Shown: positions 20,693 to 32,476, counted from the stretch's first letter. The stretch is DNA of 39,515 nucleotides from Porogramme epimiltina (GCA_900155495.1 FTLJ01000594.1:1-39515), one strand, 5' to 3'. Numbers and translations are program-made. Notes: a model not told the origin generated them from the letters alone.

Positions 20693-21602
20693 TCCGCATG
20701 AAAGGCGATCGCCAGTAGGGCCAAACGGTAAGGTGGATCCATTTGAGGCCCACCCCTTGCCACGGATATATAGGGGACCGGAGGCACGTCGGTGAAGTCC
20801 GTCAAAAGATTGCTGGTCATTGAGTTAAGTGAAAGGTATGGGTTGGGCTACATGCTCTTGCAAGAATAATGATGGCCATCTATACAGGTAGAATAGCAAC
20901 ATGTCGACGATCTCAGTGTTCAATATCATGATGCAGAGTGCGTGACTGCAACGTACTGTAGACGGTTGTTGTAGCACGTCTGCACAAGCACGATCTCTGT
21001 TGAAGGATAGCTTGTTGAGGCGGAGTACTAGGCGTAGCGGGGCCTGCAAGCAGCAGCAACATAACAGGGGTTTTCCGACACGTAAAGCATGGTCGAGGTC
21101 CCCCCTGTCGTGTGCGCACGCTATGAGTGGAGACGGATGAGGGCAAGAGCGCAACGCCGTCGTAACACCTACAGCGAGGATGGTGTCTTCCCTTGGGGTA
21201 CGGATCGGGTACTGATTACCCACGGATATATCTGTCTCCCCCCTTGAACTTTCACAGCGATGGGTCGCGCAGGACACCACAGTCGCAATACGGAGAGGTG
21301 ATTGCCATACTGGAAGCAACGAAAAAGTAGATTTCCTTCATCTCCCATGGCTCTTAACCGGAACAGATGGCAGACAAGGGGCTTCGACAAACATGGAACA
21401 CACAAGCGGACAGACGTACGACGCGCGGACGGCCATATGGGCATATGAAAAGAGAGACATGCATCTGCGAGCACGGACGGCGCTGGCGATGATCTGGAGA
21501 CAGCGACGACTTCAATGGTGATGGGCAGGCAAGAGAGAGACCGATAACGGGCCATTCGTGGACGTACGTCGCCCCAGCTTTGTGGAAATTCATATGATAC
21601 TG
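20693..21602. other. no gene seen
   Basis: Open frames exist on the minus strand (20825-21319 and 21169-21555) but overlap each other in different frames and look like chance. No repeat or RNA gene was recognised. A TATATA run lies at about 20766-20772. Confidence 0.45.
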
Positions 21603-22794
21603 TTACACTGCGCTAGTCACATCCTTAGGTACCTCCTCTTCGCTGGCCTGCTTCTCGACAACCTCCCGCTGCCTCCATAGGCCGAATGCGCTGATTCTAC
21701 CCTGGGACAACATTCCATCCTTCGCTGGTCCTTCTTGGCTACACTCACCATCCTCCATCTCGGAGTCTTCGCCACGGTGTTCTTCGTCCAATGGAAGGAG
21801 AAACTATTGCGATTTCCTATGAGTGCGTCGTTCTCGGTCTACAAGATGGAAGCTTACCTCCAGTTCAGACTTAGAGTGCGATCGAATGACATCTTCGAGT
21901 ACCAATGTCATCACATGCTTCCCGCGGAACTTCATCACGTCGATGGTGACGGACACAGCGACAAAGTCGCCGGCTCTTATCGCTGCCTCTGGAAGCTCAA
22001 CGATCTCGTCGCCTTCAAATTTGCCTATTTCGATGCGATGATCGACGACGTAGTCAGCCTCGATGGCCCGAGCCTTGTTTTCCGGGTCGTCGATGGCGCG
22101 CAGTACTGACTGCGGTTTGCCAGTCCGCATCCCGCGAACCTACGGATGGTCAACATCGACTGCTGCGGCTTCAATGGAAAATACTCACATAAGTGAACAC
22201 CGGACGACTGCAGTAGATTTCGTCTGAAGACACCGACGGTGATTGTACTTCGGCTCCTCGCACTTGCGATGAAAAGAGCTGACGAATGAGTTCCAATGTG
22301 TACAGCTGATGATTGAAAGCGTCTGCCCATTGGCCCCCTTCAAGGACCAGGAATTGCTTGGCCGTTTGCGCACGAGCCAGGTGTCTTCAGGTAGTGCGTA
22401 TTAGCCTATCTGCATATATACGAGGTGCCGTTCACTTACCCTGTCCAATTTCCTAGAGGTCCAATCGAAAGCTTCTTGACGACACCGTACAGGATAACAG
22501 TAACCTTCGTTCGAACATTGTCTGAGAAGACACGGGGCGAGTAGTAGAGAGTGGCGACTCGCGACCGGTCTCCACGAAGAAGGGAAACTGTGGCCCAAGC
22601 GCACAGCTCATCGTACGTCGCTGGTACAATTTCCCATGGATCCAGCTCGTCTAGTGCGCGACCGTCGTCGATGATGTCTGACAATGTATTAGGAAATTGG
22701 AACTTGAGCAATTCAGAGCTATTGAACACTTCAAAATATGTCAGAAATTACAAAGGTGGCCGCAGGGAAGGACGTCACCTGTGAGCTGGGACAT
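21603..22794 (-). CDS. uncharacterised 327-aa protein with acidic C-terminal tail, 5 exons
   Basis: Exons: 22779-22794, 22440-22728, 22189-22384, 21858-22139, 21603-21803. Introns of 50, 55, 49 and 54 nt are all GT-AG (the third intron shows GCTAATAC-like branch sequence upstream of its acceptor in the second gap), and phases agree to the stop. The first exon codes only five residues (MSQLT), so the start is set by splicing. The middle contains LYYSPRVFSDNVRTKVTVI and ILYGVVKKLSIGPLG; residues about 230-265 (GDFVAVSVTIDVMKFRGKH, VMTLVLEDVIRS) could be beta-rich, perhaps an OB-like fold. The last 65 residues are Glu/Asp-rich. No family can be named and no function is claimed. It is divergent from the next gene and forms a compact cluster with it. 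Confidence 0.7.
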
Positions 22795-23104
22795 GATATC
22801 GTATGGGTAGGGTTTCGAGGGGCAGCAGCGGGGCCTCCGATGCACTCGTTCGTTCATCTCAGGCCTTCGCCGACGACGCCGCTCCATACTCAGGAGTTCA
22901 ATTTGCCACACTGCGGATCTGGGCCCGGTGCAATGTATATTCGATCAACAAGCCGGAATGTCTGCCGAGTAAGAAATCTAGATAAAAGTTTAAGCGCTGT
23001 TGAGGTATAGGGCTGCATCATCTGTTCGCTCTGCCGCGACCTTGCTCGTCTTGACCTTATATCTTTACGATTAACCCTCAGAGTTTCCCTCCTCCTCCTC
23101 TACC
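22795..23104. promoter_or_regulatory. divergent promoter region with a TATA-like box for the right-hand gene
   Basis: 310 bp between two divergent ATGs. TTATATCT (about 23058-23065) lies roughly 40-47 bp before the ATG at 23105 and is followed by a CT-rich tract (CCCTCCTCCTCCTCTACC) that is usual just before fungal starts. No clear TATA box was seen for the left-hand gene. Confidence 0.45.
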
Positions 23105-24244
23105 ATGTCTGACACTTCGCCCAGCAAACGCACCAGCCACTCTACCGAGGACACCCCTCGAAAGCGAGCGAAAGGCGAGGCGCCGTCAGCCACCGGACGT
23201 ACCACCCGGGCTCGGCACCAGGTGCAAGTCGAGGAGAAGCAGCCCACCCCTCCTCCGTCGAGCCCTCCCCAAGCTCCGTGAGTAATTCATTCTCGTTCTC
23301 TATTTCCCGGCTTATGCAGTTGTCCGCCAGTCCATCGCCAATGCGACATGAGCAAACCCCCTCGGAGACGAGTGGGCGAGGAGATGCAACCGAATTGGCT
23401 GGGAAGCCGGTGAGCTCAATACTATGTGAGGCAAACAACGTCTGGACTTACCCACTTTCAGAGGCTGCCCACTCCTGAATGGCAGACGACAACAACCGGA
23501 CAACTCTTAAGCGAGGACACGATCCGGTACGTTGCGACCCTTTTTCTCTCCTCGACATGCTCTCACATCTCGTGCAGCAACATAGCTCGTATTGAGCAGA
23601 CTAAGGATGTCAATAAAGGCATATACAGCGTCAAGAACATCCCTAAGACCGTCGACTGGGGCAAAGGCTCCGCAAACGACACTACACTTTTCTGCGGTTC
23701 GTCTCCGTTGACGATCGTCTTCGCTGGAGAAGTTGACACCGCGTCCTTCACCACCAACGATGGAGAGCTCAAACCGCACGTATTCGTGACGTTGTCTACA
23801 GTCCCTGAAGATCTCACGACGATCCTCAACAATTTCATAGCCGAGCTGGCGACTTATAAAGGTGAGTAACTCGACTTCGAAATGCGGTACCGCCCCGAAT
23901 ACTGAAGCCTTCCAGGCGGTAACCCCAGAGAGGGTACCGTATACGTCGGGAAGAAGTCGACCAAGAAAACGCGTGGAGGGCAGAACACACCTTCCCCGTT
24001 CAAGGCGGTTTACGACGCGGTCACTCAGGGGTATGGTGTTCCTCACACCGACCTCCGTTCCATCTCGCACAACGACGTTGTGTTCCGTGACATCTTCGCC
24101 GTCGAGGCAACGGTCCACCGCTACCGCGTGAACGACGAAGGCAAGGTGATCTGGGGAGGGCCTTGGGGGCTGTGGAAGGTATCCCTCGATATTACTCGCT
24201 TGTACCGGCTCCAAGTAGGTGTTGACGTCGAGAGCGACGCCTAA
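23105..24244 (+). CDS. uncharacterised 312-aa protein, 5 exons
   Basis: Exons: 23105-23277, 23320-23409, 23464-23526, 23578-23861, 23916-24244; all introns are 42-54 nt GT-AG and the summed length is a multiple of three. The first 60 residues are basic and Ser/Thr/Pro-rich with a possible nuclear signal (TPRKRAKGE). The rest is globular: SSPLTIVFAGEVDTASF, AVYDAVTQGYGVPHTDLR, and a C-terminal WGGPWGLWKVSLDITRLY. The frame of exon 2 is the least certain part, because it depends on using AG at 23462-23463 rather than 23460-23461 as the next acceptor. I recognise no domain. The compact structure and lack of stops argue that it is a real gene. Confidence 0.68.
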
Positions 24245-24462
24245 ACGCGAACTTTCCTTCTTCTTGTACAGTATATCGAAGTGTGACTGCTTGTATTCAG
24301 AATGAAATGTGTTCTATCTACGGCGTCAGCACGAATCGTCTGAGGTATAATAAATTTGGCGCTTGGGCAGCAAGGGACGACCCTTAAAGGTGGCGTTCAC
24401 CCTCACGAGTGTTCCTTCTCGTCAAAGCCCCCATACCACAACGCCGAATCTTCACCATTGAG

Positions 24463-24978
24463 ATGACGTCCTCGGTGAGTTTTGTTCTGACAACGTTGTA
24501 CGCTACTGATCACTCGGCTTAGACAAGGAGTGTCAAAGGGTACCGTTTCTGCCACAAGGGCGAAGCGCATACCTTTCACGTGACGATCCGTCATTTTGAC
24601 ATCGGCCGCGGGTTCGACGTGCCTCTATTTGAGAATGTATTCACAACTCAAGGGCACGTTGGGAAGGAAGAGACGACCGTCTCTGCGCGAGGTCCTCTTT
24701 ACCACGTCTTCTTCACTGAGGAATCAAGCACAGACCAGCCCAACGAGGCGCTGTTGCTGTTGGAAGATGGCCCGGCATTCGCAGGAGAAGTCGTTGTACT
24801 GCGCAGGGCGGTGATGCAAGACCGGTACGTCCACTTTCGGCCGGGGGACAAACAAGGTGCAGTCAATGCGGTTATGGAGTACGTCCATTTTTCTTGGCAT
24901 CCTCTCAGAACTTGACGGATTTCCAGGGTCATGCGCAAGGTGAAGCGCGAGGGGCGGTACGAGTGGCACGAATATTAG
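24463..24978 (+). CDS. uncharacterised 139-aa protein, 3 exons
   Basis: Exons 24463-24474 (only MTSS), 24523-24878 and 24927-24978, separated by 48-nt GT-AG introns, give 139 codons and a stop. The product has mixed beta-type sequence: YRFCHKGEAHTFHVTIRHF, LYHVFFTEESSTDQPNE, RYVHFRPGDKQGAVNAVME, and a basic end (MRKVKREGRYEWHEY). Its start lies 218 bp after the stop of the 312-aa gene in the same direction. Domain and function unknown. A single-exon reading from about 24580 is also open, but would drop the first 20 residues. Confidence 0.62.
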
Positions 24979-26447
24979 TCTCTCAACCTCTGTCTTCGAG
25001 TAGATCCGCACGATTCATTCCAGCTGAATGACCATGTGGTCATCTTCGTCCCGTTGCATGGTCTTATCCGTAACTTCCCAGCAGGTCTCATAAGACGCGA
25101 ATCAGGGTCACCTGTGTACTGAGGATGCTTCAACAATATTCCCGATGAATGCAGACCTGTTTTTTGCATTGTTTGCACCCATTAATTTGCTCGGCGCAAG
25201 TGGACGTCCCACATGACCTTCCGGCGATAGGGCATGCTACATGCGGTCTGCATTGCCTGACTCCACTACGCTCCTCAGTGTGTAGCTCCCGCTATCCATC
25301 TGTGGCGTCGCGCAGCACCTGCACCTTACATCTTATTTTTAGAAAAAAGGTCTCGACCTCTTGGATCTACTCAGTCATTTCACGCAGACATCCGCTGACG
25401 TCGTTATAATGGTGCCTCGCAGCAGACGCTTCGCGTGTGGCGCTCAGTAAGGATGAATGCATGATGTCGTGTGCAAAAAGTCTTGTGAGGTGCTACTCAC
25501 ATGGCACATTCATTGCATAAGTAAACAAGATTCAGACGTCATGTGGAGCCTGACGGCAGCACCCAATTGTTTGTCACTCAGTCCTGAGGGATATCCGATT
25601 GGTGCACGACAAGAGGGAAACGTGTACCATCCCTAAAAGTGTCCTACATTCAAAAACGAATACAAAATGTTGTGTATAGTTTGTTAAGCAGAAGCTTGAA
25701 GAACAGCGATCTTCAGGTAGCCCTATTGGGATAAAGAGCTGCATCAATCACTGCTGCTTTTAAAAGGATGAGAGGCGAAAACCTTACTAGTGCAACCCAG
25801 TCTCTGTTAGAAATACGAACATATGGTAGCGATGAGAGCCTCGATGTTGCTCTTCTACCAAAACGAGTATAATGCCAATGCACTCTCCCTCAGATGAGTA
25901 AAGGAGGATGAGAATTGAATGTTGTCTGCCTTGGAGGCGATACACAGACAGATCACGGGAAGCTCGGCGACGCAGCATCGCAGTAGTGAGTTAAAGAGAA
26001 TGTGGATGGTTAGACGGCAGTGCAGAGCCTTGGGGGCGAGTCTGATGGTCACCAGGAAGAGACGCGAAGGCGGAGGAATGAACAAAGGGGCGCGAAGAGA
26101 CGCGACATAGTCTCGTGACAGAGGTTCTCGCGCCACACAGACTGTAGAAGAGTGGTGACGGCTGATGGAGTACCACACCCCCGCTCTGCGCAATGACTAC
26201 CAGATGCTAAAGACCGGCAGGGTGTCTGATATACATTCGGATGCCCATTGGAATGTGCTACTAGTAAGCGTTGTCGTGCTTGTACTACGACCTCCCTAGT
26301 ATATACACCTCCATAACACGGTATTCTAGTCCTGCACAATGGTCCAGAGGATCTCGAATGACTTGGAACGTTACCAAAACCACGTCACTTGGTTTCAACG
26401 ACGCAAATGACATGAGGCGATGTCGGCCTGCATGATCACTCGAAGCA
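24979..26447. other. 1.5-kb stretch without a supported gene
   Basis: Only short frames are seen. A minus-strand frame at 25855-26193 is hydrophobic in places but has no family resemblance. No tandem or inverted repeat was noticed. Confidence 0.45.
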
Positions 26448-26984
26448 TCATACACCTTGATGTGGTACTATATGGACTGTCAATGGCAAACTCTTATCGG
26501 AGATACGCGTCCATACCTGATGGGATGGATGATCGCATAGTGTGAATGTTCGCAGAGGACGGTGGACAGGCGGAGTCAGTGTCCGTGCCGTATGCATAGT
26601 CTGAAGCTGTGTGAGCGCAAGAGCGTCTATCTCCCGGACGAGAGCTAGGGAGATTCGTGAGATTGTTGGCCGGCCTTCGCCTTCGCAGGTTCGTGCCTCG
26701 ATAATGGTGGTGACACATGATATCGAGGCAGGACCTTTCGAGTCCACGAGGATGTCTTCGAGAGGACCCTCGCCCCAAGACAGTTTCGTGGGGGAGTCTT
26801 CAAGGGCAATGCTCCAGCTTGCAAGCTCTCGCGGTTTGATTGCTAGAGAAGAGATGCGCCTGAAAACCGTGAGGACCTTACGACAGAACGATCTCGGATG
26901 ATAGTACCTGGCTTGTGACTCGCTGATGGATGCGGGAACGAGGTGAACGGACAGCGGATGACTCGGGGCGTCATTGGCTGACAT
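26448..26984 (-). CDS. weakly supported hypothetical protein, about 178 aa
   Basis: A single minus-strand frame is open for 194 codons from 27032. I prefer the internal ATG at 26984 (MSANDAPSH), because a TATA-like run (TATATAA on the minus strand, 27033-27040) would then lie about 50 bp upstream. An in-frame 48-nt GT-AG intron is possible within codons for QARYYHPRSF. The product contains LASWSIALEDSPTKLSWGEG and ISRISLALVREIDALALTQL, with no domain that I recognise. It sits next to the MITE and hAT element. It could be chance. Confidence 0.33.
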   Translation of the reverse strand: MSANDAPSHPLSVHLVPASISESQARYYHPRSFCRKVLTVFRRISSLAIKPRELASWSIALEDSPTKLSWGEGPLEDILVDSKGPASISCVTTIIEARTCEGEGRPTISRISLALVREIDALALTQLQTMHTARTLTPPVHRPLRTFTLCDHPSHQVWTRISDKSLPLTVHIVPHQGV

Positions 26985-27032
26985 GGCGGGCGGAAGACGT
27001 CTGATCAACAAGAGACGAGAAGCGCGCAGCAT

Positions 27033-27040
27033 TATATACT
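27033..27040 (-). promoter_or_regulatory. TATA-like run
   Basis: ATTATATA on the plus strand gives TATATAAT on the minus strand, about 50 bp before the ATG at 26984. Confidence 0.3.
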
Positions 27041-27082
27041 TAGAACGACATAGGGGTGTGTTGAGGGCTTTCGCCGCGTGAC

Positions 27083-27176
27083 ATCATTACAGCGTCTAGA
27101 ATGGTGTTGAACTTGTTGTACCGCGGGGACGACCCCGCCGGATCCGATCATTACGGCGTCTAGAATGGTGTTGAAC
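27083..27176. repeat. 30-bp direct duplication (27083-27112 and 27147-27176)
   Basis: Both copies read ATCATTAC(A/G)GCGTCTAGA then ATGGTGTTGAAC, with one difference in 30 bp. The first copy overlaps the outer edge of the MITE left arm and the second lies just inside it, so the arm (27113-27146) looks inserted between the copies. Confidence 0.8.
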
Positions 27177-27479
27177 ACTCTGCATGTCAAAGAGGGCGAC
27201 TGCAGCAGTGAAAGAGAAAAAAGATTTGGCAACTTCCATTAAGTACATGAGTGGGTCCCAGGATGACAAGAGAAGACGTATAGTAATGGGGCGATAGGAA
27301 GGTAAAATAGCTGGGAGGAAAAGTGGGGTAGTGTCGGTGATGTGAACAAGGAAAGGGTGCCTGGAGAGTAAGGGTAACGATGAACATACTACTACTGAGA
27401 AGCACTGGGCAGAAACGAATTATAGCTATGGTTTTGTAGAATCGGATCCGGCGGGGTCGTCCCCGCGGTACAACAAGTT
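27110..27479. mobile_element. 370-bp MITE/foldback element with perfect 39-bp terminal inverted repeats
   Basis: 27110-27148 and 27441-27479 are perfect reverse complements, starting AACTTGTTGTACCGCGGGGA and continuing GC-rich to CGGATCCGAT. The core (about 290 bp) has no coding capacity that I can support. Taking ends one base in, flanks of TGA are found on both sides, which could be a 3-bp target duplication (as for PIF/Harbinger or CACTA elements). The right end abuts the hAT left terminus. Confidence 0.75.
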
Positions 27480-27589
27480 GACGAGCCGGTCTCTGGAGGT
27501 CGGAATACCAGTCACGTGCGAAGGCGCCGGGCAAATCGTGTAGTAAGGCGCTTATTTTGTGTTTCTAAACAGAGAGCAAAATGGAAAGC

Positions 27590-27660
27590 CCAATTATGGA
27601 TTCGAACCCTCGACATTTCGTCTCCCCATCCGTCACTTTACCAACTGAGCCACTAGTCCT
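27590..27660 (-). other. tRNA-like pol III promoter block in the hAT left arm
   Basis: On the minus strand an A box TGGCTCAGTTGG (27641-27652) is followed 32 nt later by a perfect B box GGTTCGAATCC (27598-27608). The T stem does not pair well beyond GG/CC and no sensible anticodon arm was found. So it is a tRNA-derived promoter (SINE-like) rather than a tRNA gene. Confidence 0.62.
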
Positions 27661-27895
27661 TTGAGATAGGAATGAGTAGTAGGAGTATATTACCACTTTT
27701 TGTTCCCATTCCCGGGTCTTATAGGGCGCCTCCCCCCTTGCTCCCGGCGCCCAGATACCGGGTGCACTCCGATCTCCGGATTAAGGCTCCAACCTTTTAT
27801 TTTACTTGTACGCCGAAGCCATAAATAAAAAGGAAACGGATATAAAAGATTGTAAATAGTTTATACACAGTAAACACAAGGTTCATAGGCGCTAA

Positions 27896-30800
27896 CTAAG
27901 CTAGAGGTAGAGTGACGTCGAGAACACCAGTGCGGAGCCAGTGTTTCACGCACATGGCCTCTGTGACTGTCTGTGCCTTCAACGAAGATCGAACGTCCGT
28001 GCAGAGGTGGCGTGACGACGAAAATAGACGTTCAATTGTGACGCTTGTAGCGGGAATGGCAAGGAAGTCCCGTGCCATCTGGGCTACCACTGGAAACGAT
28101 CCAGCATGCGTCTATGATGGAGTTAGAACCACAAAGCAGAACAGATAGTAGTTAAACTGACCTTCCACCAGCTAAGGGGATCGCTGAGGCTCCCGGCTGT
28201 CCCTCCCTCGCCAGCAAGGTACCGTTTGAGCTCGGCCATACTATCCGTATTTACTGTAGTGTTGCCGGTGTCACCAAAATCGACGTGGCATATCTCGTCG
28301 AGGCCACTGCTATCTGGTGCGGCAGACGGTGTTGTAGTGGGCTTCGTCGGCATCTCCTTCCCAATCTCCGCAGCATACTCGCCAAAAACATGTGTGAAGA
28401 GTGCTTCGGCCTTGCTTTCCCACCCATCTCCAAGCCGATTGAACCACTTGGCACGGAGAGAGGGGTGTAGCACTTTATAATATATATAAGCTCTGGCACT
28501 GCCAGTGTGTATCCAGGATAACAAGAGTCACTCACCAGTCGCCAGAATCGTGTGATGAGACTGCTTGGCATGCTCGAAGTATTTGTTGAGCTTAAGGAGA
28601 CCAGCGGCCATAGCATTCCGAATGCGAGGGTCGAGTTGCGGATCGTTTACCCGTTCCTCCATATCAGACTGCATGTGCGCATACGCAGGCAGGACCAAAG
28701 GAAGCGTAGGTGTTCCGGAGCGGGACATGCTCTTCGTGATAACGGTGAAGATCTGAAATATCTTATGAGCCTCCAATGCGACGTATAATGTCAGCTTACT
28801 CGTACGAACCTTGAGAGATTCTCCTATCTGGTGAAGGTTTGTCCACTCTGTGGCCGAAAGGCTGAGGAGGTCTCGAAGTCCCTTGGTCTCGAAAACCCAG
28901 CAAGAAATTGCCTGAGAGGAGATCATCGACGACGACCATGCCATCATCAGCACCGTGTCCGGCCCTGAGTTCTATGTGAATACATGCACGTACTTCACGT
29001 AGCTCGTAAGCCCGTTGAATCATGGCATGGGTGTAGTTCCATCGTGTCGTAACATCACGCACAACCATGAGCTTGCGGAGGCGTGAGTGTTCGGGCTTCT
29101 CATCAGACTTGTACACACGTTCTGCAATGCGCCGGAAGTGGTCACGGCGCTGAGGCGATGAGACGATCTTATTGACAATGAGTCGTAGCTGTGAAAATTC
29201 AAAGTAAGCATTCTGAGTAGGCTGATAGACATAGTAGGAAACGAAGTAGGTGGGCGCCTCGGATCTTACCTTCTTGATCGAGTGTATCGGTTCGTTCCCA
29301 GATAGCCCTTCATCCAGCTCGATATCGCCGTCGTCCTCAAATGTATCTCCACCTTCCCCCGCATCCCCTTGGCGTGTTACCCGGATGTCTCGATCCTCGG
29401 CTTCGTCTTCTTCATCAAAATCATCTTCATCGTCACCAGGAGCATCGTAGTGAAATGGTAAGTGCTTGTTCCACAACTCATAATAGTCGGCGAGGTCAGG
29501 ATCTTCGACATCGAAGAGCTCACTGAGGATCTTCTGAACCACTAGGTTGACAACATGGGCGATGCATCGAATCTGCCCATTCTCGGGAGAGAAATGGAGG
29601 CCGTATCTGTGTAAGAGGAGGAGGGCAAGCGCTCGGGCAAGCACGTCGTTAACGGATGCATTATCCATGGTCATGCTGAGGAAGTGGATATGGAAATGCG
29701 AGGTCAGTCTATATTCAGTTATCAAATAAAGAAAGAGTTAATCTTATCTTGTTCAACCCTCCCCTTGTTGCTGCAGACCTAACGAATGCGCGAGCCGCCG
29801 CGTTTCCCTGGTGTTCATCACTCTGAAGGTGGTAGAAATCAATCAACCTTTCTTCTACGAGCTCCCAGTCGTCGTTAATGAAGTGCGCAAGCGATCCGGC
29901 AAACGAGAAGATCATCTGTTTATTGGTCCAAGTGTCTGTTGAGTAAGCAATCTTCGACTTCACGTTCTATAACGATCAGAGGTGAATTCAGTGTCAGAAT
30001 AACAAATTTGTGTTTGAACTTACGGTGAGCTCCTTGACGATCTTGTTATGCAGCTCCGCGAATATTTTGGTGAGCTGATTTCTCACCGTAGTGTCCAACG
30101 GAAGCTGAAACTTGATCTTCAGATACTTGAATAAGCGCGCAAGGGCCGGCGACTCCCCTGTAGTGAAGGCTAAGTCATCTTCGAAAATCCAGGTGGCAAA
30201 AACACGGTAAAACCCCTTCAACGTAGGTTCTACTGCAGGATTCATGGCGCCCTTCTTCAGAAACCCTTCAAGAAGCTCCACACTTTTACTGGTAGAGTGT
30301 CGAACTTGTCCATGGCCACTAGCCGAGCCTGCCTCCGAGCCTGTTGCCGTCGGAGGTTCTTCTCCCAGTAACTCAGAATGGGCTTTCTTCAAGTGCGTCG
30401 AGAGGTTACCAAGGTTTGGTCTCGGACTCTCCGCATCCCAGTCTGGTGAGGGCCCTTCCACTGTGCGGACAACTGTTCTGATACTGCACCGATCTTCAGA
30501 CACCCTTATTAGGTTTATGCAGTCAAGAAACCACTCACACGTCGCAATGCTTGCACTGGAACCGCCAACGGGGACCCTTGGGATCGGCGACAGGGACAGG
30601 ATCTGAATAGTGTAGCAACGTGTGACTCGTTGGTCCACGCCGAGTCTTGCCGCTCGCCTGCGCTAGCTCAACCTTACGAAGAGCACCTTTCCCATCTGAC
30701 TCCTCTTGAGAATCGAAGTCGGCAGCACCAGGTACGTGTGCATTTGTCTTCTTGTGCGACGCCTAGAGCACTAACATGAGATCTTTGGAAGCACCCCTAC

Positions 30801-31868
30801 ATATGAATAGCATAACACACCGGTGGACGTTTGTACTTTCCAGACGCTGATCGGCGCTTCTTCGTTGTGTCACTTGGCTTGCATTTGTCCTCCTCGCTCT
30901 CGACTGCGTCATCTGCCTCAATAACACCTTGCTTAGCCTTCTTCCGCTATAGGTATGTCAATATCAGTACGCAATAATGGTATTATTGAATATATAAGAC
31001 GCACACGGGGATTGTCGACTTCCTCAACAATCTCCTCTCCGTCTGAATCAAAAATACGATCAGGGGAAGCCGGCTCAGCCACACGCTTGCGTGGAGGCTT
31101 GTACGTCTTGTCCTCCTCGACATCATCAATGAGATCTGGCCCTATTATGTACCGGTGAGTATTAATTTAATTAAGTTCGAAGAATAATCAAACTTACGTG
31201 TCTTCCCCTTCAAAACAACGTCGAGGGGAAGCTGCTTGAGTGCCCCACTAGCAGCCCCCCTCGTGGCGCCCTTTGCCGCACCAGCTACCTCGCCGGTGGC
31301 TCTGCTTACGGTTTCTCCTGCAGATATGGCATCAGAAGTGGTGGAGGTGTTTTTATCGTGGATTAGAGCTGCAGCACGTGAGGTAAGGGCCGGAATCTTC
31401 AGCGTAATCCCAGTAGACGGCGGCAAACTGATCCAGGATGGTTAGAAGAGCAGTATACATATATGATAAGCACCATACTAGTACGTACATAACAAGAACT
31501 CTTAGCTCTTCTGCAATGCGTTGAAGTTTGATGTTAACTAGGTCATATGGCGGCGATCCAGAGTTCGTATCCGACAGGAATTGCACCAGGTACTTGTTCA
31601 CCATGTCCATCCCATAGCGGCCGCGTCGAATGTGAAGGAGTCGGCCAGTAGCACCACAGCAGTCTTCCCCAAACAGGATATCGAAGCGGCAGTTGAAGGT
31701 ATGCCATCCGTCTTCACCGCTGACCGTTGTCATTGTGTGGTAGATAAGATCAGATGTCTGACCCTCCGCTATGCTTGTAGGCAGGCGTTCACTGAGGCCC
31801 ACGATCTCCTCGACCAATTGCTGTGCACGGAGAATATGGGCCTCCGGCGGAGTGGAGAGCGCTGCCAT
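27896..31868 (-). CDS. hAT transposase with BED finger, intact, 13 exons, 1074 aa
   Basis: Exons: 31489-31868, 31198-31427, 31005-31141, 30821-30946, 30539-30762, 30024-30477, 29758-29966, 29270-29675, 28994-29188, 28810-28911, 28536-28752, 28162-28490, 27896-28111; phases agree to the stop. A BED-type finger spans exons 5-6 (WRFQCKHCD, then LSTHLKKAH). The RNase H-like core has YSTDTWT (first Asp, about residue 525) and MTMDNASVND (second Asp, about 590), an acidic insert, then LRLIVNKIVSSPQRR, TTRWNYTHAMI and SRSGTPTLPLVLPAY. The C terminus is a hAT dimerisation region with WWKTHAGSFP, FLAIPATSVTIERLFSSS and KHWLRTGVL. The N-terminal 200 residues before the basic/acidic linker are extra. 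An upstream ATG at 32090 would add 74 residues. The seventh intron has a weak donor (GTTGAA). No stop or frameshift was found, so it may be active. Confidence 0.86.
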
Positions 31869-32270
31869 GGCTCGAAGGCTTGCGCTGAGAGTGGTAGACT
31901 GTAGTGTTGAGGCCCTCAACAATGCAGCTATCAGATTCAAAACGATGTGCTTATCGAAACTCGTGGCACACAATATCACTACTGAGGTCCTCGTGCGGTC
32001 ATAGCGCATCGGGGGAGTTTGGTTTTTGCGTCTACCAAGTGCCCGCCGCCCAGGACTCAGGATATCCCAGAATGGCAAAGCATCGGCCAAAATCCACGTG
32101 GGCAGACTTTCGGGAATGTTCGTACACTAGATATGGATACAGCGCTGCCCTGATCGCTGATATCTCATCACGACTCGGGCGGTGAGTTCCGTTCTTGGGA
32201 GTAACCTTTTGTTTACCTTTTATAAACGGTTTACATCATTGTACCCCCACTGGTGTACAATAAAAGGAAA
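31869..32270. other. 5' flank of the hAT gene inside the element
   Basis: Holds the possible 74-codon N-terminal extension (up to 32090) and presumably the promoter. No clear TATA box was seen. Inverted-repeat arm sequence begins at about 32270. Confidence 0.4.
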
Positions 32271-32476
32271 AGTACAACGTTGTAACCTTTTATACACAGT
32301 AAATACAATATAAGGTTGGAGCCTTACTCCGGATACCGCTCCCGACATCAGCCTGCCCCCGGCCTCTGGACACCGACAACCTCCCGGTCTTCCCCCTTTC
32401 GGTCGACGCTTAGTGCTCGAACTACCCAAACAATAACTTCATTAGCAGTACATACACAGTACGGCCCTCCCCGCCC

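Noticed and set aside
27590..27660. A tRNA gene
   Set aside because: The A and B boxes are good, but the T stem pairs only at GG/CC, no anticodon arm can be drawn, and a diverged copy exists in the other hAT arm. It fits a tRNA-derived promoter, not a tRNA.
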